A DNA stretch of 64,000 bases from NCBI GenBank assembly GCA_020634435.1, contig JACKBS010000017.1, positions 62,001 to 126,000 of the forward strand, given 5' to 3'. Source of the DNA: Ardenticatenaceae bacterium. GTDB taxonomy: Bacteria; Chloroflexota; Anaerolineae; Promineifilales; Promineifilaceae. How positions within the stretch are numbered: the stretch's first letter is position 1; every line of letters begins with the position of its first letter. This document shows positions 43,170-51,112 of the stretch, one piece after another. Made by a program: the position numbers and the translations under genes. The notes beneath the pieces are model-generated. The model saw only the letters and a list, made by a program, of their open reading frames with translations, was not told where the DNA came from and searched no databases.

Positions 43170-44084
43170 ATGGAAATAAATGAAAAAATTGCTCGACTAA
43201 AAGAAAGTTTGCGCGGTGGTGTCTCCCCGGCGATGGCCACACCTGTGCTTGAAGATGGGATGACGGTGAATACGGCCGTAATCCCCCAACTGGTAGACTT
43301 TTTGCTTCAGGCCGGCTGCAAAGGTCTATTTGTGGGCGGCACCACTGGTGAGGGCGTACTGCTAAGTGATGCGGAAAGAATGCGGCTGCATGAAACGGCC
43401 GTTACCGCTACCAACGGCCGTGCGCCCGTCATGCTACACGTGGGTACCAACAATTTGGCCAGCACCATTGCCCTGGCTCAACACGCTGCCGAAGTGGGGG
43501 CGGATGCCATTGCTGTGGTTACACCCTTCTTTTACGGCATGCACGACGACGGGCTGGCGGCTTACTACCATGCGGTGGCTGCGGCCGTGCCTGACATGCC
43601 CTTGCTGCTCTACGATATTCCCCAGATGGCGGTCAACGGCATTTCGTCAGCGTTATTGGCGCGATTGGGCCGCGAGATTCCGTCGCTGGCGGGCATCAAG
43701 TCCAGCCGCCCAGATGCACAAATTGTGCGCCAGCTCATCGACGCCGCGCCAGCGCACATTGTCTTTTTGGTGGGCAACGAGTCGGTCGCCTTGGGACTGC
43801 TCGGGTTGGGGGCTGATGGCTTGATTAGCGGCTTGAGTACGGCAGTTCCTGAACCGTACGTCGCTATGACGGCCGCTTATTTCCAGGGCGATATGGCCGA
43901 AGCCCAAAAACAGCAGCGGCAGATCAATGCGCTGTTAGCCAAGCTGCCCAACGGGGCGCGCATTGGCGCGATCAAACAAATCCTGACCGGGCAGGGCATG
44001 GCGATGGGCACGGCCGTTCCGCCGCGACCCATGCCTGAAGCCGATGTGTGGGCTGCGATACGGCCGTTGCTTGAACAAGCATAG
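43170..44084 (+). CDS. Dihydrodipicolinate synthase-family aldolase/lyase
   Basis: A 304-residue class I aldolase of the DHDPS/NAL family from the ATG at 43170. It has FVGGTTGEGVLLSDAE (GTTGEG), LLYDIPQMA (catalytic Tyr), LAGIKSSRPD (Schiff-base Lys) and LVGNESVALGLLGLGADGLISGLS. The family includes lysine-pathway DapA, N-acetylneuraminate lyase and keto-deoxy sugar aldolases; this sequence does not allow a clear choice. agga lies 8 bases upstream. It is downstream of an aminotransferase and upstream of a HAD phosphatase, suggesting a small degradation set (inference). Confidence 0.83.
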   Translation: MEINEKIARLKESLRGGVSPAMATPVLEDGMTVNTAVIPQLVDFLLQAGCKGLFVGGTTGEGVLLSDAERMRLHETAVTATNGRAPVMLHVGTNNLASTIALAQHAAEVGADAIAVVTPFFYGMHDDGLAAYYHAVAAAVPDMPLLLYDIPQMAVNGISSALLARLGREIPSLAGIKSSRPDAQIVRQLIDAAPAHIVFLVGNESVALGLLGLGADGLISGLSTAVPEPYVAMTAAYFQGDMAEAQKQQRQINALLAKLPNGARIGAIKQILTGQGMAMGTAVPPRPMPEADVWAAIRPLLEQA

Positions 44085-44161
44085 TTGGCAAGGTGATGGC
44101 GATCGTAGCGGATGAACTGACGCGATTGCCATTGTTTTTGCGGTGAGTTGTAACCAACACC

Positions 44162-44851
44162 ATGAAAAAACTGCTCCTTTTTGATATCGACGGCACGCTC
44201 ATTCGTAGCAATGGGGCGGGGCGGCTGACGCTGGCCTACGCGCTGAACAAGCGTTTTGGCACGGCTGGGCCGTTGGAACATTACAACATGAGCGGCAAAA
44301 CGGACCCGCGCATCATCACAGATTTGTTAACGGCCGTTGGCATTCCGCCAAAAGAGATTCAAAAAAGTCTGCCCGCCATCTATGAACTGATGGCGGAGCA
44401 TGGCCAGGACATCTTTGCCGAGAAGGGCATCATGGCTTGCGTGGGTATCCCCGAGCTGCTGGCTGAACTTAAAACTCGTGATGATGTGCTGCTGGGATTG
44501 CTCACCGGCAATACGCAGCTCACCGCGCCGCTCAAGCTGGTTGCTGCGGGCATCGATCCGTTGCAGTTCAAAGTTGGAGCTTATGGTTCCGATGCGATGG
44601 ACCGTAACGAACTGCCCGCAATTGGGATGGCGCGGGCCAATCAGTTGACGGGTGCTCTGTTCGATGGTAACAATACCATCATCATTGGCGACACCCCGGC
44701 AGACATTTTGTGTGCCAGGGCGGGGAAGGCAACGGCCGTTGCTGTGGCCAGTGGTTGGCATGCAGCTGCTACACTTGCGGAATACCGCCCTGATTTTCTG
44801 TTTGATAATTTTGGGGACACGAGCCGCGTAATAGAAGCCCTACTGTCCTAG
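44162..44851 (+). CDS. HAD-superfamily phosphatase (phosphoglycolate phosphatase-like)
   Basis: A 229-residue HAD hydrolase: LLLFDIDGTLI (nucleophile Asp), LLTGNTQLTA (motif II Thr), and IIIGDTPADILCARAGKATAVAVASG (motifs III-IV). A helical cap lies between. The length and cap type fit phosphoglycolate phosphatase or beta-phosphoglucomutase-like enzymes; the substrate is unknown. It is 77 bases after the aldolase gene. Confidence 0.85.
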   Translation: MKKLLLFDIDGTLIRSNGAGRLTLAYALNKRFGTAGPLEHYNMSGKTDPRIITDLLTAVGIPPKEIQKSLPAIYELMAEHGQDIFAEKGIMACVGIPELLAELKTRDDVLLGLLTGNTQLTAPLKLVAAGIDPLQFKVGAYGSDAMDRNELPAIGMARANQLTGALFDGNNTIIIGDTPADILCARAGKATAVAVASGWHAAATLAEYRPDFLFDNFGDTSRVIEALLS

Positions 44852-44906
44852 CCAGAGTGGTTTACATTGTTTTGGTTTTGGGCTTTCAACCTGGAGGGAT
44901 TTGCGA

Positions 44907-45188
44907 GTGGAAAAAAAAGAAATTGCCACGTTGAAGTTCGACAGTACAAAACCCACCCGCTTTACCCTAAAATTGCTGCACGATTGGGTTGTCTGGCAAT
45001 TCCCTAAAAAAGCCGACAGCGGTTTTATTGGCGCAGTCCACCCCCCTCTAGAAAAACATGGTTGGATCCCCGCCACCATCCAGATCGAAAAACAGGTGGC
45101 CTTTGTTTATGGCCACCTGTCTGAAACATTTGCTTCGCCTGAATTAGCCGCCGACTATTTGAGTGTCAACGGCCGTTCCTCAGAATAA
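44907..45188 (+). CDS. Small hypothetical protein with GTG start
   Basis: A 93-residue protein. The GTG at 44907 is chosen because ggaggg (44893-44898) lies 8 bases upstream; a TTG at 44901 would be too close. The sequence (KFDSTKPTRFTLKLLHDWVVWQFPKK..GWIPATIQIEKQVAFVYGHLSETF) matches no family I know. It is probably a soluble alpha/beta domain. It converges with glgC, 5 bases apart. Confidence 0.6.
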   Translation: MEKKEIATLKFDSTKPTRFTLKLLHDWVVWQFPKKADSGFIGAVHPPLEKHGWIPATIQIEKQVAFVYGHLSETFASPELAADYLSVNGRSSE

Positions 45189-45193
45189 AATCC

Positions 45194-46450
45194 CTAAATA
45201 ATCGTTCCGTTGGGAATGACCGCATTTTTAGGAATAATGATGATCCCTTCTCGGGCGACCCAGTTGGGTCCTTCGCCGTCGGGGCGGTCGGGGTTGTCCT
45301 GAATCACCACGTTACGGCCGATTCGGGCATTTTTGTCAATGATCGCCCGGGCAATGGTTGAACCTTCGCCAATGCCAATATCAGGAATGCCTTTCTCCTT
45401 ATTCTCCGCCAGCATCTCCGCTGATTCGTAATAATCTGCCCCCATGATGATGGTGGAATTGATGCGCGTTTCGGCCTTGATGATGCTGCGCAGCCCAATA
45501 ACAGCGTTATTGATGATCGATTTGGAGATGCGGCAACCATCCGTGAGCAGCACCTTGTCCAGAGTGGTGCCATCCAGTTCAGAGGCGGGCATAAAGCGTG
45601 GGCGAGTGTAAATTGGCGTCAGGGCACTGTAGAAATCGAAGGGGGCGTCTGGCTGGGCCATTTCCAGGTTGACCTGATAAAAACGTTGAATGGTTCCGAT
45701 ATCTTCCCAGTAGCCTTCAAAAATAAAGCCCTGCAAGCGATGGGTATGCATGGCCTGAGGAATGATGTCCCGGCCAAAGTCATTGCCCTGCCCTTCTAGC
45801 AGTTCAAAGAGCACATCGGTATTAAAAACATAAATACCCATCGAAGCCATAAACGGCCGTTCTGCCCCCGGCCAGCTTTCCATTTTGTCCAGGTCTTCAT
45901 CGGTTTTGGGTTTCTCATGGAACTCCACGATGTTGTTCTGGTCGTCCAGCTTAAGAATGCCCAGGCCCGGTGCCACGTCGCGGGCAACCGGCTGTACGGC
46001 AACCGTCACCTCTGCTTCTGAATCCACGTGCTGCTGCAAAAACTTGCGGTAATCCATGCGGTACAAATGGTCGCCCGCCAGGATGAGCGTGTACTTGGCC
46101 CCTGCCTGCCGAATTTCGATGGACTGCTTACGCACCGCATCGGCCGTTCCCTGATACCAATCCACGCTGGTTGGTTTTTGCTCGGCGGCCAAAATTTGTA
46201 CCCAGCCGGGCGAGAATACATCCCGATTATAGGTCCGGTGAATGTGCCGGTGCAGTGATACCGAGTTGAACTGTGTCAGAATAGCAATTTTTTCGATACC
46301 GGCATGGAGACAATTGCTCATGGGAATATCAATGAGGCGGTATTTGCCAGCCAGAGGTACGGCCGGTTTTGCCCGTTCTTTGGTCAATGGATAAAGTCTG
46401 GTGCCTGCTCCACCACCTAAGATAAGCCCGAGTACATCTTGCATTTGCAT
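45194..46450 (-). CDS. glgC: Glucose-1-phosphate adenylyltransferase
   Basis: A 418-residue ADP-glucose pyrophosphorylase: GLILGGGAGTRLYPLTKERAKPAVPLAGKYRLIDIPMSN (nucleotide site), YQGTADAVRK, LAGDHLYRMDYRKFL, and a C-terminal left-handed beta-helix with IIDKNARIGRNVVI. It makes ADP-glucose for glycogen synthesis in the cytosol. The sequence is of the cyanobacterial/Chloroflexota single-subunit type. An aaggggt ribosome site supports the ATG at 46450 over one two codons downstream. With the GH13 hydrolase at 9.2 kb it points to glycogen storage and turnover. Confidence 0.93.
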   Translation of the reverse strand: MQMQDVLGLILGGGAGTRLYPLTKERAKPAVPLAGKYRLIDIPMSNCLHAGIEKIAILTQFNSVSLHRHIHRTYNRDVFSPGWVQILAAEQKPTSVDWYQGTADAVRKQSIEIRQAGAKYTLILAGDHLYRMDYRKFLQQHVDSEAEVTVAVQPVARDVAPGLGILKLDDQNNIVEFHEKPKTDEDLDKMESWPGAERPFMASMGIYVFNTDVLFELLEGQGNDFGRDIIPQAMHTHRLQGFIFEGYWEDIGTIQRFYQVNLEMAQPDAPFDFYSALTPIYTRPRFMPASELDGTTLDKVLLTDGCRISKSIINNAVIGLRSIIKAETRINSTIIMGADYYESAEMLAENKEKGIPDIGIGEGSTIARAIIDKNARIGRNVVIQDNPDRPDGEGPNWVAREGIIIIPKNAVIPNGTII

Positions 46451-46574
46451 GTGGAAACCCCTTCCGTAGAAATAGTGAAAGTAAAATTTTTGCTCCCCGC
46501 CAATAATTAAAACAAAGAAATGCTATTTCGGCCAATTGTACTCGATTAAGACTGGTATGAGACTACCGGATACG

Positions 46575-46605
46575 TTGCAACCAATCTTCTCCGGTCTGGT
46601 ATAAT
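46575..46605 (+). promoter_or_regulatory. Promoter of the tatABC operon
   Basis: TTGCAA (46575-46580) and a perfect TATAAT (46600-46605) with the extended TGG before it. The 19-base spacer is slightly long, but the extended -10 compensates. A leader of about 215 bases would precede tatA. Confidence 0.55.
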
Positions 46606-46620
46606 CTGCGTTGTTAATCT

Positions 46621-46661
46621 TTATCATGGTATCTTGTGATAATCGTCATGGTTTGTGATAA
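46621..46661. promoter_or_regulatory. Possible operator: repeated TCATGGT..TTGTGATAA units
   Basis: Two directly repeated units of TCATGGT followed by TTGTGATAA, with TTATCA at the left end forming an inverted pair with TGATAA (46621-46642). The block lies just after the putative tat promoter -10 box, where a repressor could act. No regulator is assignable. Confidence 0.35.
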
Positions 46662-46823
46662 GATGCAAGTGGTTTAATAATGAGGTTGCCCGGTCTGTGG
46701 CAGCCATGTAAAAGCCATAAGGATGTTAATTCCAAATGTGGCTTTTACCGGAGCAAATGAGCGCAAATTTTGAGCTTCATTGCCATTTGCTTGCAAGGTT
46801 TTGATTACAAGGAGAGTTAAAAA

Positions 46824-47000
46824 ATGGCAGGTTTAGGCGTTCCTGAACTATTGATCATTCTGGCAGTGGTACTGCTGGTTTTTGGCGTTGGCCGGATCAG
46901 TCGCATTGGTTCTGAATTAGGCAAAGGCATTAGCGCCTTCCGTGAAGGCGTGCGCGATGGCCAAAAAGAGGAAGACGATTCTAAAGATATCGAGGCATAG
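46824..47000 (+). CDS. tatA: Twin-arginine translocase subunit TatA
   Basis: A 58-residue protein, MAGLGVPELLIILAVVLLVF and then GVGRISRIGSELGKGISAFREGV with an acidic tail. This is the classic TatA: a short N-terminal transmembrane helix, a hinge, an amphipathic helix and a charged tail. It forms the pore-like oligomer that moves folded proteins across the membrane. A ggagag ribosome site lies 8 bases before the ATG. It is the first gene of a tatA-tatB-like-tatC operon. It carries no N-terminal extension of the type cleaved by rhomboid proteases. Confidence 0.92.
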   Translation: MAGLGVPELLIILAVVLLVFGVGRISRIGSELGKGISAFREGVRDGQKEEDDSKDIEA

Positions 47001-47023
47001 TTAGCAAGCGAGTTTAGGTTCGT

Positions 47024-47527
47024 ATGGACAGCTTTTTTGGCATTGGCTTGCCTGAGCTAATTCTGATTCTGATTGTTGCTGGCATTGTGATGGGGCCAGA
47101 GCGAATTGGGCAGACGGCCCGATGGCTTGGCCGCACCACAGCCCAGCTGCAAAAAATATCGCGTGGTTTTGTGCGCCAGCTTAATCAAGAGTTGGACAAT
47201 TCAAGCGATGGCAAGGCACTGCGGGAAACCATGCAAGAGTTACAGCAGCTCCGCCGGGAGCTGACTGATTTGCGTGGTGAAGTGACGCAAACGACTCGTG
47301 GGGCAACACAGGCAGCCCGGAACGCATTTAAAGATGTAGAGAACAGTATTCAACCGCCGAACTTGTTGCCGCCTGATCTGTCGTCTGCGTCGTCAAAGCC
47401 AGCTTCTCTACCTCCTCAACCTCCTCCCGCAACCGATAAAAATGGCTCTGGGCAAACTGAGACTGGGAACGGTACGGCCGTTCCGCCCCTCCCGACTCTG
47501 GTAGATATTCCAGATGACCCCGAATAA
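47024..47527 (+). CDS. tatB: TatA/TatB-like twin-arginine translocase subunit
   Basis: A 167-residue protein: FFGIGLPELILILIVAGIVMGPERIGQTARWLGRTTAQLQK gives the TatA/B helix, the GPERI(G) hinge typical of TatB, and a long amphipathic helix. A coiled-coil-like region and a Pro/Ser/Thr-rich tail follow. The length favours TatB. It is 23 bases after tatA and 3 bases before tatC. Confidence 0.85.
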   Translation: MDSFFGIGLPELILILIVAGIVMGPERIGQTARWLGRTTAQLQKISRGFVRQLNQELDNSSDGKALRETMQELQQLRRELTDLRGEVTQTTRGATQAARNAFKDVENSIQPPNLLPPDLSSASSKPASLPPQPPPATDKNGSGQTETGNGTAVPPLPTLVDIPDDPE

Positions 47528-47530
47528 ATA

Positions 47531-48325
47531 ATGGCTAAAGTAACTCCCCCCGCAAAATCGTTGGAAAATGACGACGAACCGTCAGAGGCTGGCAACCTGA
47601 CGCTGTTGGGCCATCTAAACGAGCTGCGCATCCGGCTAACCTATGTGGCGGTTGCCCTGTTGGTGACCACCGCCTTGAGCTTTGCTTTTGCGGAGCCAAT
47701 GCTGAAATTTTTGTTGGTGCCGTATGCCGAAAGCATTAGTGGCGAGGTGGAACTGCAAACACTGGAACCGACAGAAGGGATCGAGACATTTTTCAAGGTG
47801 TCGCTTCTGGCTGGCTCCATGCTGGCCATGCCGATGATTCTCTACCAGTTCTGGCAATTTGTGGTGCCTGGTCTTACCCGCGACGAACGGCGCTATGTCT
47901 ACATTTTTTTGCCCAGCACGCTATTTCTCTTTGCCTTGGGCATCTTGTTTTCCTGGTTTGTGTTGATACCTGCGGCCGTTTTCTTTTTAGCCAACTTCCT
48001 CGGTACCATCTTTAAAACTGATTGGACACCCAGCGGCTACATCGGCTTTGTGTTGCGCATGTTGTTTTGGATTGGCTTGGCGTTTGAGATGCCGGTGGTT
48101 GTTTACTTTGTGGCCCGCGTAGGTGTGGTAACGGCCAAAACCTTGCGCGAACAGTGGCGTTTCGCCGTGGTTGGCATTGCTGTGCTGGCGGCGGTCATTA
48201 CCCCCTCTATCGACCCGGTGACCATGATGTTAACAATGGCGCCCCTGTTGGTGCTGTATGTGTTAAGCATTGGTCTGGCTTCGATTGGCCAGCGGCAGTT
48301 TGAACGCTCTGTGGCTATTGATTGA
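47531..48325 (+). CDS. tatC: Sec-independent protein translocase TatC
   Basis: A 264-residue six-helix membrane protein. LLGHLNELRIRLTYVAVALLV is the TatC N-terminal signature, followed by MPMILYQFWQFVVPGLTRDERRY, the conserved periplasmic/cytosolic loops and the FVLRMLFWIGLAFEMPVVVYF helix. TatC recognises twin-arginine signal peptides. Its 3' end overlaps the convergent rhomboid gene by 11 bases. Confidence 0.93.
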   Translation: MAKVTPPAKSLENDDEPSEAGNLTLLGHLNELRIRLTYVAVALLVTTALSFAFAEPMLKFLLVPYAESISGEVELQTLEPTEGIETFFKVSLLAGSMLAMPMILYQFWQFVVPGLTRDERRYVYIFLPSTLFLFALGILFSWFVLIPAAVFFLANFLGTIFKTDWTPSGYIGFVLRMLFWIGLAFEMPVVVYFVARVGVVTAKTLREQWRFAVVGIAVLAAVITPSIDPVTMMLTMAPLLVLYVLSIGLASIGQRQFERSVAID

Positions 48326-48893
48326 GTGCGTAGGCCGCGATCCAGCCTCCAACAAAGCCAAAAAGATGGGTCTGCCAGGAGATGCCATTCCCCTGCGGGA
48401 GAACGCCCCAAATAATTCCGCTGTAGAGCAGTAGCACAACCAGTGCAATGGCGACAGATCGGCAGCTGCGTACAAAGTACGCCGAAATCAGTAGAAAGCC
48501 AAAATAGCCAAAAATCAGGCCACTGGCGCCCAAATGCACCGAGTCAGCTGGGCCTATCAGCCAGGTGCCAAATCCCCCAACCAAAATGACAATTAAAGAG
48601 GTGATAAAAAAGTCGCGCACTGAGCGGGAGATCATGATGATCGTGCCCAATACCAGAATGGGGCCGGTGTTGGCGATCAGGTGTTGAAAACCACGATGCA
48701 AAAAAGGTGCCCACAGAATGCCCCACAGCCCGATGAGTGAACGAGGATGCACGCCAAAATTATCCAGCGATTGGCGAAACAGCAGCTGATCAATGATTTC
48801 AATTATCCATAACAGCACAATGAAGCTGCCAATGATGGTAAGCGGCCGTTTTAGCTGAAGCCACAAATTATTGCTCGTCTTTTCTTCTTGCAT
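48315..48893 (-). CDS. Rhomboid-family intramembrane serine protease
   Basis: A 192-residue membrane protein with about six helices. The catalytic Ser is in HLGASGLIFGYFGF (GxSG), and the His is in SWQTHLFGFVGGWIAAY. A HRGFQHLIANTGPILVLG segment matches the second conserved region. Rhomboids cut transmembrane segments of substrate proteins. The ATG at 48893 is chosen because gaggt lies 6 bases upstream; the frame is open 21 codons earlier. It converges with tatC with a small overlap. Confidence 0.88.
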   Translation of the reverse strand: MQEEKTSNNLWLQLKRPLTIIGSFIVLLWIIEIIDQLLFRQSLDNFGVHPRSLIGLWGILWAPFLHRGFQHLIANTGPILVLGTIIMISRSVRDFFITSLIVILVGGFGTWLIGPADSVHLGASGLIFGYFGFLLISAYFVRSCRSVAIALVVLLLYSGIIWGVLPQGNGISWQTHLFGFVGGWIAAYALNQ

Positions 48894-49109
48894 GTCTACC
48901 TCACGCTGCCATCTGCCTGGGTTGAATTTTACCATATTGTTTGTGATTTGTTTCACATATAGTACTCATTCGAGCTTTCTGCGTTTCACCTACACCATAC
49001 GTACGAGAGATGACGGAGGTTGCCTGGATGGGGATGTTTTGATTGTGGCATAAAAGTGAAAAATAAGGGACAATAGAGTGGCATATTATTTTGTTGGCTG
49101 AGGTGAAAG

Positions 49110-50141
49110 ATGCGCAGAAAGGTGTCGAGGCTTTTAGGGACAGTTGGTTTGATGGGAGTTTTGCTGTTGTTGGCAGCCTGTTTGCCTGAGGAAGGACTCA
49201 CGATATTGCAGCCAGACCCCATCAAGCCACCGACATCTGATCCAACGCCTGGTATTGTGTTTGTAACGACGCGCCATGTAGAGCGGAATACCAGCATACA
49301 CCAGAATTGGGAGCTGTACCTGGTGCAGCCGGATGGCACAGGTTTGACCCGGCTTACCGACAATGATCGAGTGGATACCAGCCCGTCCTGGTCGCCAGAC
49401 GGCCGTCAGATCGTGTTTCGGTCGCGGGTGGATGGCAGTGCCGACATTTTTGTGATGGATGCTAATGGCCAAAACTGGCGCAACCTCATCAAAGACCCGG
49501 AAGATTCCATTTTTGACGACTTCTACCCGGAGTGGAATCCGCAGCGAGACATCATTGCGCTGTACACCGATCGCTTTTATTCACCGGATGTGGGCTGTGC
49601 CTGGCATCGGTTGGCAATCATGCCGCTGGCGGGTGGGGCCGAGAAGATTCAGGTACTAGAGGACCCTCTGACGGAGCAGGAAACGTTGGGATGGGCACCA
49701 GACGGCCGTCATCTAGCCTTTAGCTCGCGTTGTGACATGGGGCGTGAAGGTGCAGTCGAGCTGTTTGTGTGGGACATTGACACCAACGAAGTGACCCGCC
49801 TCACCGACGACGGCAACATCAATGCCTCGCCTGCTTACTCGCACGACGGCCGTTACCTGGCTTACCAATCCGTGCACCCCGATACGCTGGCGGATGTTTT
49901 TGTGATGGATATGGAAACAGGCGAAATTGCCAATTTGACCAATAATCCAGAGTTCAAGGATTCCCATCCAACCTGGTCGCCCGATGACAGCCAGATTGCT
50001 TTTGTTTCTAACCGCGACGGAAACGACGAGATTTACGTGATGGACGTCATTTTGGAGCCTTTTGCCAGCAGCGCCAATCCGGTAAACTTGACCAATAATC
50101 CCGCCAAGGATTTTGAACCGGCCTGGTCGCCGGTGCCCTAA
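49110..50141 (+). CDS. PD40/TolB-like beta-propeller lipoprotein 1
   Basis: A 343-residue lipoprotein. The signal peptide ends in the lipobox LLAAC. The body has repeating propeller blades with [YW]SPDG or similar: SWSPDGRQIVF, WNPQRDIIALY, WAPDGRHLAFSS, YSHDGRYLAY, TWSPDDSQIAFVS and AWSPVP at the end. DGR codons of three blades are formed by octamers. A gaggtga ribosome site precedes the ATG. The function is unknown; these proteins bind proteins or polysaccharides outside the cell. A paralogue follows after 5 bases. Confidence 0.85.
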   Translation: MRRKVSRLLGTVGLMGVLLLLAACLPEEGLTILQPDPIKPPTSDPTPGIVFVTTRHVERNTSIHQNWELYLVQPDGTGLTRLTDNDRVDTSPSWSPDGRQIVFRSRVDGSADIFVMDANGQNWRNLIKDPEDSIFDDFYPEWNPQRDIIALYTDRFYSPDVGCAWHRLAIMPLAGGAEKIQVLEDPLTEQETLGWAPDGRHLAFSSRCDMGREGAVELFVWDIDTNEVTRLTDDGNINASPAYSHDGRYLAYQSVHPDTLADVFVMDMETGEIANLTNNPEFKDSHPTWSPDDSQIAFVSNRDGNDEIYVMDVILEPFASSANPVNLTNNPAKDFEPAWSPVP

Positions 50142-50146
50142 AGCTC

Positions 50147-51109
50147 ATGCGTAGATTCTTTTTGCTCATCGTTTTGTTCATTTCAGCCTGTGCACCGGTG
50201 GTGACAGAAACGGCCGTCCCCACCTTACCTACCAATTCTCTTCCTGCCGCACCTGAACCACTGCCCGGACTGGTTTTCACTTCAGAGCGTGACGGCAATT
50301 GGGAAATTTACCGGATGGATGCGGATGGCAGCAACGTCGTACGGCTAACTGATACCGACATTTCTGAAGGCGGCGCGGACTGGTCACCAGACGGCCGTTC
50401 CGTGGTATTTTGGTCGCGTCGTGATGGCAATGCCGATGTCTATGTGATGGGAGCCGATGGCCGCGATCCGCGCAACATTGCTTACGATCCGGCCGAAAAT
50501 GGCTTTGAAGAGTTTTACATGCGGTGGCATCCAGACGGGGGGTCGATTGCCTTTTTTAGCAACCGGTTTGGTAACGAGGGTTACGACTGCGCGGTACACC
50601 GCATTGGTTTTATGGCTATCAACGGGGGCGTGGAAAGTATGCAGGCGTTGTCTGGCGCAGTTGGGAATCAGGAGACGCTGGACTGGTCGCCCGATGGGCA
50701 GACTTTGGCGTTTAGCTCAAAATCGTGTGGGGGAACGGGGGTCAATCTGCAAATTTTCTTGTGGAATATCCCGGACGATGCCGTGACCCAGCTTACTAAA
50801 GATAAGTACATTAATGCCGGGCCTGCGTTTTCGCACGACGGCCGTTTTCTGGCCTATCACTCTTTCCGCGACGGCAACAGCGAAATCATCCTGCTCGATT
50901 TGGCCAGCGGCGAGGCGGTGAACCTGACAAACAACCCGGCCAAAGAGTCGCATCCAACCTGGTCCCCCGACGACAGCCAGATTGCTTTTGTAACCGACCG
51001 CGACGGCAATGACGAGATTTACGTCATGGACGTCGATGGCACCAACCTGCAAAACCTCACGAACCATCCAGCTCGTGATTTTGAGCCGCGCTGGTCGCCG
51101 ATTCCTTAA
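50147..51109 (+). CDS. PD40/TolB-like beta-propeller lipoprotein 2
   Basis: A 320-residue paralogue of the preceding gene. The lipobox is ISAC. Blades include DWSPDGRSVVFWS, RWHPDGGSIAFFS, DWSPDGQTLAFSS, FSHDGRFLAYHS and TWSPDDSQIAFVT. The C-terminal segment (NLTNHPARDFEPRWSPIP) closely matches the end of the first copy, indicating tandem duplication. The pair is probably co-transcribed and faces a convergent gene 3 bases away. Confidence 0.85.
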   Translation: MRRFFLLIVLFISACAPVVTETAVPTLPTNSLPAAPEPLPGLVFTSERDGNWEIYRMDADGSNVVRLTDTDISEGGADWSPDGRSVVFWSRRDGNADVYVMGADGRDPRNIAYDPAENGFEEFYMRWHPDGGSIAFFSNRFGNEGYDCAVHRIGFMAINGGVESMQALSGAVGNQETLDWSPDGQTLAFSSKSCGGTGVNLQIFLWNIPDDAVTQLTKDKYINAGPAFSHDGRFLAYHSFRDGNSEIILLDLASGEAVNLTNNPAKESHPTWSPDDSQIAFVTDRDGNDEIYVMDVDGTNLQNLTNHPARDFEPRWSPIP

Positions 51110-51112
51110 CTG

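Noticed and set aside
46606..46823. Riboswitch or small RNA in the tat leader
   Set aside because: The leader of about 215 bases has repeats but no pattern of a riboswitch class that I can recognise, and no terminator before tatA.
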